A DNA stretch of 64,000 bases from Coptis chinensis (Eukaryota > Streptophyta > Magnoliopsida > Ranunculales > Ranunculaceae), in assembly GCA_015680905.1 (NCBI GenBank), contig CM027378.1, forward strand, positions 77,281,501-77,345,500. Direction: 5' to 3'. Shown here piece after piece: positions 1-9,617 of this stretch (its first letter is position 1; every line of letters begins with the position of its first letter). The notes beneath the pieces are model-generated. The model had not been told where the DNA came from and searched no databases. It worked only from the letters and a program-made list of their open reading frames with translations. The translations under genes were made by a program, and so were the position numbers.

Positions 1-49
1 TTTGGTCCTGATTTTAATTTGTGCGGACTGATCCTGACTAGAGCATTTT

Positions 50-51
<2 letters not shown>

Positions 52-88
<37 letters not shown>
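52..88. repeat. (TA)n microsatellite
   Basis: About 18 TA units abut the left end of the inverted-arm transposon that begins at 89. The 51 bases before it show no recognisable gene or element. A TA-rich target is a common landing site for TIR transposons, but here the tract hides any target-site duplication. Confidence 0.95.
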
Positions 89-92
<4 letters not shown>

Positions 93-1015
93 TTGGCTAG
101 GATGACATTCTTAGCGTGACATACTTATAGTGACATCCTACTGTTCACGTCCTTCAAGCCCGACCCACGAACCAACAAAACACAAAACTGAAATTTGTTT
201 ATAAACCTTCGTCAAACAGTGTCCGAAACCGAAACCAAACTCTAAAAACTCCAAACTCCAAACTCCAAATTGAAAAACCCACTACGGCCTCCCACTCCGA
301 CATACCACGTCATCGCAAGCTTGAAGGACAGGTTAGTTACTTCTCTTATTTTGGTACAATCAGCTATGTCTTCATCAGTAACGACTGAATTAAAATCATT
401 GCATCTGTTTTGATAAATTTTCGTTTTTAGGACTACTTGATAAAATCATTGCATCTGTTTTGATAAATTTTCGTTTTTAGGACTATTTGATAAAATCATT
501 GCATCTGTTTTGATAAATTTTTGTTTTTAGGACTACTTGAATCTGTAACCATGACTCCTTGTTTCTAAAGGTAGTAACTAGTAGGAGGAGCTAGTTTTTA
601 AAGACAAGATTGAAGTTTGAATGGTGTTTACTTCAACCTTAAAGTAACAAGATTGAAGTTTGAAGTATGTCGTAAAGTAACAATAATGAGTAAACTGCTG
701 GATTATCAGTTTGGAACTAGCATATTCGGTGAATTGTGTCAGAGTTTTGAACTAGCATATTCGGTGAACTCTGTTAGAGTTTTGAACTCTGTTAGAGTTC
801 GGTGAACTCTATCAGAGGTCGGTGAAGTATCATATTTGGTGAACTCTGACAGAGTTTTGAACTAGCATATTCGGTGAACTCTGTCAGAGTTTTGAACTAA
901 CATATTCGGTGAACTCTGTCAGAGTTTTGAACTCTGTTAGAGTTCGAGTAGCATATTCGGTGAACTCTGTGACTCTGTCGAAGTTTTGAACTAGCATATT
1001 CGTGAACTCACGAGT
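89..1015 (+). repeat. Left inverted arm (TIR) with palindromic tandem array
   Basis: This arm matches 4250-5108 in reverse complement over almost its whole length with small indels. Its inner third (about 688-1015) is a tandem array built from two motifs, one around AACTCTGTCAGAGTT and one around CTAGCATATTCGGTG. The first motif is itself a palindrome (7 bp, one spacer base, 7 bp). The unit repeats about nine times with variable spacing. No coding capacity is credible here. Confidence 0.85.
391..540 (+). repeat. 50-bp tandem repeat, three copies
   Basis: Three near-identical 50-bp units start at 391, 441 and 491, each beginning TAAAATCATTGCATC and ending ACTACTTGA or ACTATTTGA. The right arm carries the same triplet in reverse complement (about 4650-4805) with one unit shortened, so the triplication predates or was copied with arm formation. 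Confidence 0.9.
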
Positions 1016-1070
1016 TTTTTGATGTTTAAGTTATTTACACTGTTTATGTACATTGGGATTTTTGTCTATA

Positions 1071-1449
1071 GTTGTTGTCACTCGTGATATTGTTGGCAAA
1101 AAATGGTTCAATCAACTTAGAGGCAAGGCAATTGCCCTTCACTCACAGGTACAACTACTTACTCCATTTTTTCTTCATTCAAGAAGCTAAACATACATTT
1201 CACCCTGTGGTGATGCCTCGATGAAAGTTACAATCTCTATATCTTTCTAAGAGCAATAGAAGAACAGAGCAAAGACACACACACACACGTAAATGCAAGA
1301 GATTTCATTATAGTTGATATTGGTGGATTCAACCTTGTCATAGGTAATTACTGAATTTTGCAAATCAATTAGAGCTGATGCAAAGCAAAGACAAGGACTC
1401 CATTCGATTAGCGAAGAAGAATGGAGAAAGACTTGGATTCCTTGCTTGA
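1071..1449 (+). pseudogene. PGR5: Captured 3' exons of PGR5 (proton gradient regulation 5)
   Basis: PGR5 is a small thylakoid-associated protein needed for ferredoxin-dependent cyclic electron flow around photosystem I. Exon 1071-1148 reads VVVTRDIVGKKWFNQLRGK and on to HSQ. A 195-bp intron with GT...AG borders follows (1149-1343). The next exon, from 1344, reads VITEFCKSIRADAKQRQG and then shifts frame because of one extra C near 1403. Ignoring that base, the original C-terminus ending GERLGFLA with a TGA stop at 1447-1449 can be read. The bases before 1071 end in TATAG after a T-rich stretch, so this exon also begins at a splice acceptor. The transit peptide and N-terminal half are absent. 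Retained introns show capture from genomic DNA, not from mRNA. The frameshift and missing 5' exons make it non-functional for PGR5; the identification is confident. Confidence 0.9.
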
Positions 1450-1801
1450 GGAAATAGTTTCATTCATTCATGAGAAATGCATGGATTTTAGTTTCTTCAA
1501 GGAATTCAGATGTATATACAATTAATGCGGGTTTCGATGAGAAAATGTAAACCGGGAAATTCTATATGTCCAATATAATCGCTTCTATCCGAATTTGTTT
1601 TGATTATATCGGTCGGTTTTATCTTCTACTTCCGAAAGAAACATAGGCTACGCAGTACGCAAAACCTTATTGGACAATGTGTTATATAGTTCTTTTCAGG
1701 CTTTCACTAACCCGACAGATGATTTAAAGTGGCAAAGATTTTGGAGCACCACACACCAAGCATCACCATAAGCCGACTTGCATGCAAAGAGCGAGTGATT
1801 T

Positions 1802-2528
1802 TTGCTCCCGTTCTTGCCTCCAAGGGCTCCAAGCAAATTAATAGCCACACACGTATCACTAGTTCCACAAAAAGGAAGCTACAAAATGAAGATTCTCAAA
1901 AGTTCTGAATTTACATGTTTGTCCCTCCTCCTAACTAAAAAGGAAAAAAAAATACTGAAAATAAAGAAACGTACATGTATTCATTACTTGTGGGCTATCT
2001 CTTATCGGGGGTTAGGATTTGGTTGATCCTACATCATCTTTGATAATCAAATATGCATTGTTACTATGTCAAACAACTAAGGAACAACCGAACCTTTTGA
2101 AAAATGATGTTATTACTTATCGAAATTCAATAGGAAATCTGCAACAAAGTAGGATCATTGTTTCTCATTCAAATACTAACTTTAAACCTTGACAAACTTT
2201 GGGTATATGTTTGTTTCACCTAAATAATACTCATGCATAGGAAGTATTTTTATGAGAGAGAAGTGTTCGCTTTTGGATTGGAGAAGAGAACTGGAAATAT
2301 GTATGGGAAAAAGATGAAGAGGTTCGATCTTTTTATCTTTTGTTCAAATTCTTTTTTGTATTCCATCGCCCGCTTTTTAGCCTTTTGATTTTGTTTTCCT
2401 TTTTTTAAGAAGGACAAATCAGTAAAACTGAAATTTTGATAATCTTAACTTCCCTTTTTTGTGGAACCGGGTGATACGTGTGTGGCTTGTAATTCGCTTG
2501 GAGCTCTTGGAGGCACTAACGCTGAGCA
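1802..2528. repeat. Internal imperfect inverted-repeat unit, unidentified
   Basis: Sequence 1802-1935 matches the reverse complement of 2405-2528 at roughly 75-80 percent by eye. Shared landmarks are TGCCTCCAAG, GAGCTCCAAG or GGCTCCAAG, and CACACACGTATCAC. The roughly 470-bp loop between the arms has no recognisable coding content. It may be a smaller TIR element inside the larger one, or a captured segment duplicated head to head. No target duplication was seen. Confidence 0.55.
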
Positions 2529-4249
2529 AAAAATTCACTTTCGCAAAAGAGTCAGATACCACATTTTAGCACACTCGTGTCCTTAAAAATCAGTTTTGCT
2601 TCACAGTGATACTAACTACCGATAATGTTGCAATTAAGGAGTCTTTAATCGGATTTGGCTCTAAAAAATTTCTTTCCATTTTCAAAAATACCCATCTTGC
2701 TTAAAACAGCGACACTAAACGATCATACGATCCAAAACCATTGGACAAATTCAATGTAAACGCTTTGAACAAATCGTCAATTCCTCCCGTATTTAAGTCG
2801 AAAAACCTATGTTTCAGATAGTTCGACTTTTGCAGTGTGTAAAAATATAAATAAGAGCAATTTCAGCAAAACAAGAAGACAGAACACATAAAACATTTAA
2901 TGCTAACAATCGCGAAATGTGAATAGCAAAACCGATCAATATCGCTTTCCTCTTAATAAACCTGTTACATCCAAGATTGTATCTCATGTACTCATTACTC
3001 GCTCAAGATCGAGTTTTGAGGATAAAAGATGATCGTAACATTGTTGCAATTTGTAAAACCAATTGAGTAGCTGCCTTTTCCCAAATGATGTAATAGAAAC
3101 TTCCTCATACATTGTATCGACTTCTAGTTGATTTGTTTTCTTTGAATCATCCCGTGACAAGATGGGTAACAAATAGTGAGGTTCGAGATAAACAAACCAC
3201 TCGAGTTCATCAATTGAATGATACTTACATGGAAGCCGTATGTGATCCGATCAAGAATATCAATGACTTCTTTCCATTTCCTCCCAATGCTCATCCAATA
3301 ATGTCAAGATACGACGACAAAAACATCAATCCACAAAAGCAGAATATAGGAAAAAATATAATATTCTTCCTAGTCATTTACTAGCGGCGTTCTCTTTAAT
3401 CTTCCCGAGTATATGCAACTAGAACTAGTGAAAGCATCTCACAAAAGTACCCGAAGATTGGTATTTCCTAGATTTATTATTAATTTACAAATACATGTCT
3501 CTTATTTCACTGCATAATACATTAGACCAACTTAAGAAATCATATTACTGGACTTCAAAAAAGTAGGTAAACAAAAAACTAAAAGAAAAATTACTGTTAA
3601 CTCTTCAAAATACTTCTCAAGCAGGGCCGTGTCAGAAAAGTGCACGGATACAATCTACCCACAAAAAAATTCCCATTTTGGATAAGTAAATACTATGCTT
3701 CTCACAAAACAACAAGTTATAATCTTTAATGTGCAGTCATGGATAACTACCGATTTCTGCTTAGTGACGCTCAACCTTTTTACTTAAAGAATCCCTAGTT
3801 AATCTTTCAATACCAAGCCGCTTAAGAAAATAAAACGCATAAGTGAAAGTGCACACATCCACCTCCCTAGTGGGTATGAAATAGAATGATCTTTTTATTC
3901 CTAGAGATTTTAGAACTGCTAAATTTTCGTAACTATAGCTTATTACTTCTATTGTAACTTTAAGATTTGAAGTGTTGAACTGAAACCGCGATGTCCAGAA
4001 GGCTCATGTTTTACAAAACCGAGGAAGCCCTCTAGTGCTTTTGGGTTACTGAACAATAACATGGGAGTGGAGTAGTGTACAAGATTTCCCAAACTTCAAA
4101 TTACATGTTTGCTCAATAACTAAGTCTCATCAAACATCTTGGAGTTTGTACTTTCAAATGTGAGAGGATTACATCTTAGAGACAAGAAGGTCTACAACCA
4201 TAACTAGATTCTATGGGTCTAGCAACTCAAGAGGACTTCAACCTTGACT
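2529..4249. other. Interior of the long-TIR element without recognised genes
   Basis: This AT-rich stretch has only short open frames on both strands (for example around 2984-3172 minus and 3112-3384 plus) whose translations I do not recognise. It could contain further captured host sequence, such as promoter or intron pieces, but nothing in it identifies a source. Confidence 0.5.
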
Positions 4250-5108
4250 AGTTCGTAAGAAGCTGCAGTAGTTCACCGAACTCTGACAGAGTTCAAAATT
4301 CTGACAGAGTTCACCGAATATGCTAGTTCAAAACTTTGACAGAGTTCACCGAATATGCTACTTCACCGAACTCTGACAGAGTTCACCGAATATGCTACTT
4401 CAAAACTCTGACAGAGTTCACCGAATATGCTACTTCACCGAACTTTGACAGAGTTCACCGAATATGCTAGTTCCAAACTGATAATCCAACAGTTTACTCA
4501 TTATTGTTACTTTATGACATACTTCAAACTTCAATCTTGTTACTTTAAGGTTGAAGTAAACACCATTCAAACTTCAATCTTGTCTTTAAAAACTAGCTCC
4601 TCCTACTAGTTATTACCTTTAGAAACAAGGAGTCATGGTTACAGATTCAAGTAGTCCTAAAAACAAAAATTTATCAAAACAGATGCAATGATTTTATCAA
4701 GTAGTCCTAAAAACGAAAATTTATCAAAACAGATGCAATGATTTTATCAAGTACCTAAAAACGAAAATTTATCAAAAATTTATCAAAACAGATGCAATGA
4801 TTTTAATTCAGTTGTTACTGATGAAGACATAGCTGATTGTACCAAAATAAGGGAAGTAACTAACCTGTCCTTCAAGCTTGCGATGACGTGGTATGTCGGA
4901 GTGGAGGCCGGAGTGGGTTTTTCAATTTGGAGTTTGGAGTTTGGAGTTTTTAGAGTTTGGTTTCGGTTTCGGACATTGTTTGACGAAGGTTTGTAAACAA
5001 ATTTCAGTTTTGTGTTTTGTTGGTTCGTGGGCCGGGCTTTAAGGACGTGAACAGTAGAATGTCACTATAAGTATAAACACGCTAAGAATGTCCTCACAGC
5101 GAAACCGG
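4250..5108 (-). repeat. Right inverted arm (TIR)
   Basis: Reverse-complement counterpart of 89-1015, including the palindromic array (about 4266-4490), the 50-bp triplet and the CCAAACT-rich outer segment seen here as TTGGAGTTTGGAG. The arm ends at GCGAAACCGG. Immediately outside lies CCGGTTTTGGCTAGGGTG, a further partial copy of the terminus facing the other way, so the junction is the palindrome AAACCGGCCGGTTT at 5102-5115. Confidence 0.85.
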
Positions 5109-5477
5109 CCGGTTTTGGCTAGGGTGACATCCTAACTGTGACATCCTTATTGTACATCCTATCAAAAAGTGCATTTCAACAATGAATTAGTATATGATTT
5201 TTTGTAGATATAATTTACTCTTCATGGATTAGATCTCTACAAAAATTAGCTCAATTCGATATTTCTAGCCTTGTCAAACTTAAAATTATTTCTAGACCGT
5301 TAGATAAAATTGCAAACTTAAACACTGGCAATATATATATATATATAGCCCCCGCTTACAATCCTTACATACAGACATACTTAACTAAAAAAATGAAATT
5401 TCACGAAATATAATCACGAAGGGTTTTAGAAAATCCCAAACCTCTCTCATATTCCCTCTCTTCTATTTTCTCTCCCA
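5109..5477. other. Spacer with a partial second transposon terminus
   Basis: The first about 55 bases resemble the left terminus at 89-145 in direct orientation (GGCTAGG, GTGACATCC motifs), then the similarity stops. The rest is AT-rich, with a short TA microsatellite near 5330-5347, and holds no gene I can recognise. Confidence 0.6.
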
Positions 5478-5640
5478 TGTCTTCATTTGTGACTCTCTCT
5501 CTCACTCTCTTACCACTCTTTCTCTATCTCCCTTAAGCTCTCATGTTTTCCTCTTTCTCTTTTTCAAAACTTCTAAATTGTTTTTCCTTACGAAGAAGAC
5601 AATCGAAATTAGTGTCGTTGAAATTTCCAATTTTTTTGAT
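5478..5640 (+). repeat. CT-rich leader-like sequence, left copy of a distant inverted repeat
   Basis: A CT-rich tract followed by AGCTCTCATG and a polypyrimidine stretch looks like a plant 5' untranslated leader. It matches the reverse complement of 13881-14036 over about 155 bp with few differences. The two copies flank the WD40 pseudogene plus copia complex. After about 5640 the copies diverge. A frame follows (5578-5877), but it has no ATG at its start and no recognisable protein. Confidence 0.75.
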
Positions 5641-6140
5641 TTCTCAAACATCAATTTCTGTTTTCTTATATTAGTTTATAATTTCACAATTCATATGACT
5701 CTTGATTTTGATTTCGTTGCACTTATAATGGAGAAGCAGATCTTTACTCATGTTCCGGTTATGATTCTGAACCAGATTTGTACAGGAGCAAACAGTAAGA
5801 CAACGACAACAATGTTAAAAATCAATAACAGACTAGCTAGTAACAGGGCATTAGATAGAACATTTGGGTTCTTTTGAACATGCTTGGTTCTGTAATGTGA
5901 TGCTTGGGCTTGAAGAAGGATTTTGATCTACGGACTAACATGAGATAGAGCGATGGACGTCAAAGTGTGAATCACACATTTTCAAGATGCATCAAACTCG
6001 TTGCAGAGCTGGTTGTCACTAAGATTTTCTATTTACACCTGCTAAATATTAGTACTATACCAATTTGGTTACATGTAAAATGAGAAGAATCTCACAGCAG
6101 CACTTACGTACAGAATAACAAGTTGAGCATTACAACTGGT
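5641..6140. other. No gene recognised
   Basis: AT-rich sequence between the leader-like repeat and the truncated end of the WD40 pseudogene. I looked on the minus strand for the missing last WD40 repeat of that pseudogene and did not find it. Confidence 0.5.
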
Positions 6141-6230
6141 GGTTAATTATTATAAGTTATATAGGATTGGAATCAGAAGTTTGGTTTTGGAATTTGGGGA
6201 AGGTTAATTATTATAAGTTATATAGGATTG
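6141..6230 (+). repeat. 29-bp direct repeat at the WD40 truncation point
   Basis: The same 29 bases, beginning GGTTAATTATTATAAG, occur at 6141-6169 and 6202-6230. The second copy ends exactly where homology to the WD40 gene stops (6231). This is the pattern expected of filler DNA copied from nearby during double-strand break repair. Confidence 0.85.
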
Positions 6231-7854
6231 AACAGGACCATGGTGACCCTTGTTGCAGGCAATCTCTACACCAGTATGGAAATCAAATAGCCGTATCCAC
6301 ATATCTTCTCCTCCAGCAATGAACTTATTGCCCCATTTTGGTTCCAAGGAAGCTGATTCCACCGTGCACGACATATCGTAGCTCCTCACCAGTTCATAAT
6401 GATTGGCATCCCAAAACTTCACAGAAGATCCATCAGCAATTGTAATAAAACGGCCATCTTGACTAACTTCTGCACTAGTAATAGGCGACTTAGTCTTAAT
6501 TGTTTGCACTATCTTCCCACTTCTGACATCCCATAACCTCACACCGCCCATATCAGTACATGAACTTAATATTGTCTGGTCGCTGTGAAGCCAGACCACA
6601 GTTCTAATTGACCCAGGAGAATAATCTACTTCTCTTGGAGGTGCATCTGGACGATTCAAATCAAAGATGCGAAGGACTTTTTCTATCCCACCGGTGAGCA
6701 GAAGATGTGTATCCTCTGAAAAAGTACAGGTAGGGATGTCCAAACGGGTATCTGACCCGGCCCGAACCTGACTTTTCGGGTTTTGAACGGATATCGGGTT
6801 ATCCAAACCCGGACCGGTTTTCAGTAGGTCGGGTTCGGAGTTGAGTATTTTGTTGAGAAGTGTGACCAAATTCTACCCTAACCCTATATTTCGGGTACCC
6901 ATCGGGCTTGGATTCGAGTTTCGGGTAGAATAAAGCCCGGTATAAATGAAGAAAGAAGACAATAAAAAACTTTATTTGAAGTATATATCTACATTTTATT
7001 CCTTCTTCGGCTATCCACCATTCTTTCAAACAAAATAAAACTTCTAATGAACTTGAAAGTAATTATCACTTATATCCGGACATAATTATTTGATATGCTT
7101 TAAAAATAGATAGACTCTGAATGAACTATAGACGCATGATCATGTGTAATTACTGAAAAAATTGAAAATTCCGACATAAATTTTTTCATAATCCAATATA
7201 TTAAATAACTCATCATTGTAAACATGAATGAGATCATAATCAAAATATTTATCTAACTCATTCTTTTATATGAGATTAGTAGTATGCAATTGAAACTGGA
7301 TTTGGGGTTCGATTTCGGTCTGGGTTCGGTTTCGGGTTTTTTTGCCCTTTTAACTGGTTTAGGGCTAAATTATCGGGTCGGGCTCGGATTGGTCCGGGTT
7401 TAGAGAGTGTGACCAAACCCTACCATATGTATTTTGGTTTGGGTTCGGGTTTGGGTTTTGTCGGGTTCGAACAGGGTTTGGTACGGGTATTTTGTTCGGG
7501 TTTTGGGAGGGTTTCGGGCAAGATGGGCATCCAGGCACGAACAATGTGCTTGTGCTCAAATGAATGCAACTCATCACCAGTCAATGCATCCCATATTTTT
7601 GCAGTAAAATCAGCTGATCCAGAAGCAACACGTAAAGCATTAGTATCAAGACAACAACTCCAAACAGCACCTTTATGTCCTTCGAATGTCCCAATCCAAT
7701 CTCCCATCTCTCCATTCCTCAGCAACAGACTCGAATCTTTGCTGGCACTGATGAGAAAGAATCCATCAGGAGTAATAGGACTATATAACAAATCAATGAC
7801 TGGTCTTGAATGTCCGTGACACACCAATGGCACCGCCACTTTCTTCTTTTCCAA
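6231..7854 (-). pseudogene. STRAP/UNRIP-like WD40 repeat protein, disrupted and 3'-truncated
   Basis: STRAP (UNRIP) is a seven-bladed WD40 propeller associated in animals with the SMN complex and TGF-beta signalling; plants have close homologues. Reading the minus strand from 7854, the protein begins LEKKKVAVPLVCHGHSRPV and continues through WIGTFEGHKGAVW and FTAKIWDALTGDELHSFEHK. An insertion (6735-7531) follows. It resumes at CTFSEDTHLLLTGG, LRIFDLNRPDAPP, VRLWDVRSGKIVQT and GGEDMWIRLFDFHTG, and ends at KGHHGPV. The expected initiator Met is replaced by TTG (7852-7854), with no in-frame ATG nearby upstream. The last blade is absent. Apart from the insertion the coding sequence is continuous, which could mean a processed copy, but no poly(A) is visible because the 3' end is lost. 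Non-functional. Confidence 0.88.
6735..7531. mobile_element. hAT-like MITE inserted in the WD40 pseudogene
   Basis: About 0.8 kb separates codons that are contiguous in STRAP homologues. The ends are short imperfect inverted repeats (GATGTCCAAACGGG at the left, GATGGGCATC at the right), followed inward by many CGGGTT/AACCCG motifs typical of hAT-family subterminal regions. Flanks CAGGTAGG and CAGGCACG would be an 8-bp duplication with two differences. The core is AT-rich with no transposase. Boundaries are uncertain by a few bases. The same style of element, with clean borders, lies at 17969-18657. Confidence 0.7.
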
Positions 7855-7859
7855 TATGT

Positions 7860-8028
7860 TGAAACAAAGGCCGGCTAATGGCTTTACCAACAATCAACCA
7901 AGATACAACACTGCATGTCTGACTCCACCTAAGCACCACCAATTTGTTTGAGAAGCAGGAAATTGAAACCAAAGTAAATTAAGTTCCACTGTTTGAGATT
8001 TGTCGAGAGCTCGAATGGACAAAAGAAA
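7860..8028. other. Flank between WD40 pseudogene and copia LTR
   Basis: Short AT-rich stretch upstream of the WD40 reading frame on the minus strand, ending in the copia target copy AGAAA (8024-8028). It probably belonged to the leader or an intron of the WD40 gene before the copia insertion. That is inference from position only. Confidence 0.5.
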
Positions 8029-8711
8029 TGTTGGAGTTATCCCTCACATGAGGATGAAGATAAAGGAGAGAAACAATCGCTCGGGTGAAGAAGTCCGAGC
8101 CAAGACGCTCTCGATTTGGTCGGACCAAAGGCCGCCCTTTGCTCTTTGCTGTGACAAAGAAGATAGTTTGTTTTCAGCCTCTCACGAAACAAAGTTATTG
8201 GACTTTTGAGTTTGAGGAAAATAAGAGAGCGCGCCCGTGCTCATGCCTAAACTTGTCAGTTTTTATTTCTATAGTAACCGCAAAATTGCAAGTTTAGTAT
8301 AAAAACAGAAGTTAGGTTTTGGAAAACCAAGTCTTGAATAGAAACCCAATTTTGAGAGCAATCAAAATTGAGAGAAAACCCTTGTAAAGAGAAGAGCTTG
8401 TAAGGAGAGAGGAGTGATCTAGTACGGTGGAGAGACTTGTGAGGAGGGATTGTAATATTTCTTTCCCATACTTATAAAATGATTAGCTCTTGTGGAAGTA
8501 GACATCATTGGCTGAACCACGTTACATCTCGTGTTGTGGTATGCTTTACTTTCTTTGCATTACTATTACTTGTTTGTGATAGTTGTTGATTGCTTGGAAG
8601 GTTGGGTTTTGTTGTTGGTTGTAGTGAAAGTTTAGATTTTTGTCTGGAGTAGTAGTTTGTCTAAGTGTAAGTTATCTTAGTGGGGATCGATTGGTATCGT
8701 TTTCCCCAACA
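8029..8711 (+). repeat. Copia 5' LTR
   Basis: Starts TGTTGGAGTTATCC and ends TTTTCCCCAACA directly before the primer-binding site. A TATA box (TATAAAA, 8298-8304) sits about 270 bp into the LTR and would direct plus-strand transcription of the element. The opening TGTTGG and closing CCCAACA form the usual short inverted termini. Confidence 0.93.
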
Positions 8712-8713
8712 AG

Positions 8714-8731
8714 TGGTATCAGAGCCAGGTT
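8714..8731 (+). other. Copia primer-binding site
   Basis: TGGTATCAGAGCCAGG starts two bases after the 5' LTR. TGGTATCAGAGC is the complement of the 3' end of plant initiator methionine tRNA, the standard primer of plant copia elements. Confidence 0.95.
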
Positions 8732-8820
8732 AGAATAATCTAGGTTGTTATCCAAATTTTGCTCAAAAGGTGTTTGATAAAATTTCTGAGAAGATGTTTG
8801 AGTTGAAATAGTTTGTAGAG

Positions 8821-9600
8821 ATGGACCATTCTATAAACACTCGCATGACTAGTCTGAATAGAGCTAACTATACTATTTGGAAAGCCAAGATGGAAAACTT
8901 ACTTTATTGCAAGGACTTGGCACAACCTATTGAGAATGGAGGAGTAAAACCAGACGCAATAGTAGCAGCTGAGTGGACCAAGCTTGATAGAAAAACAATT
9001 GGGTACATTCGATAGTGGATTGACGATAGTGTCTTCCACCATGTATCCCATGAGACTATCGCTTTTGGCTTGTGGAAGAAACTCGAAGACCTCTATGAGA
9101 GGAAGTCGGCTGGAAACAAGGTACTGCTCATTAAGAAGTTTGCTAACACGAAGTACAAAGAAGGTTCTTCAATGTCCGAAAGCATCTTAATGAAGTACAG
9201 AATACCATCAATCAGTTGCACTTGATGAAGATTAATATGGGTGACGAAGTTGAGGCTTTGTTCCTATTAAACTCTCCACCTGATAATTGGGAGACATTAG
9301 CAGTTTCTCTTAACGGATCCGCTAAGGATGGAATCATTTCCATGAAGATGGCTACCGGGGCAATGTTGAATGAGGAGACAAGAAGGGGTTAACGAAGCAG
9401 CTCCTCTCACTCAGAGATCCTTGTCATAGAGAAGCAGGGGAGAGGTAAGAACAGAAAACCATCTCATTCTAGAGGTGATGACAGAAGCAAATCTAGGGAA
9501 GAAGCTAGAACTCCTAAGGCATAGAGACACTGTTACTATTGTGCCACCAAGGGTCACTTCAGGTATGAGTGTAGAACACTGAAGATAGATGAGAAGAATA
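8821..9600 (+). pseudogene. Copia gag (UBN2-type capsid and zinc knuckle), broken
   Basis: The frame opens with ATG at 8821 (MDHSINTRMTSLNRANYTIW), typical of the N-terminus of plant copia gag. A TAG at 9013 interrupts it. The capsid-like segment LWKKLEDLYERKSAGNKVLL follows, and then the frame shifts near 9185. A CCHC zinc knuckle (CYYCATKGHFRYEC) is still readable near 9530-9590. The protein would assemble the cytoplasmic particle that packages element RNA; this copy cannot make it. Confidence 0.88.
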
Positions 9601-9617
9601 ATTATGTACATGAAAAC

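Larger units (their letters stand above)
89..5108. mobile_element. Long-TIR, Mutator-like (Pack-MULE/foldback type) element carrying a PGR5 fragment
   Basis: The first about 0.9 kb (89-1015) reappears as its reverse complement at 4250-5108, so the unit is a 5.0-kb element with very long inverted arms. Both arms run outward through the same landmarks: a palindromic repeat array, a 50-bp tandem triplet, a sequence with repeated CCAAACT motifs, and an end near CGGTTT. The interior holds two exons of the plant gene PGR5 (1071-1449) and an unidentified inverted-repeat unit, but no transposase. Long TIRs around host exons are the mark of Pack-MULEs. The Mutator assignment is inference, because no 9-11 bp duplication can be read: the left flank is a TA run and the right flank is a second, outward-facing copy of the terminus. 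Confidence 0.7.

Noticed and set aside
391..540. Regular 50-bp direct repeats that could suggest a CRISPR array.
   Set aside because: Units are contiguous without unique spacers, the DNA is a plant genome, and the same repeats occur in mirror image in the other transposon arm.
5578..5877. A 99-residue frame after the CT-rich leader, possibly a real gene downstream of a leader.
   Set aside because: It starts at TTG, not ATG, is low in complexity, and diverges from the second leader copy, so there is no sign of a conserved protein.
7409..7819. A 136-residue plus-strand reading frame.
   Set aside because: It is antisense to the WD40 exon and runs through the hAT-like insertion; it has no recognisable features.
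6204..7893. A functional WD40 gene with one intron spanning 6735-7531.
   Set aside because: The supposed intron lacks plausible GT-AG borders at the homology break, its ends look like transposon termini with a flanking duplication, the start codon is TTG, and the last blade is missing.
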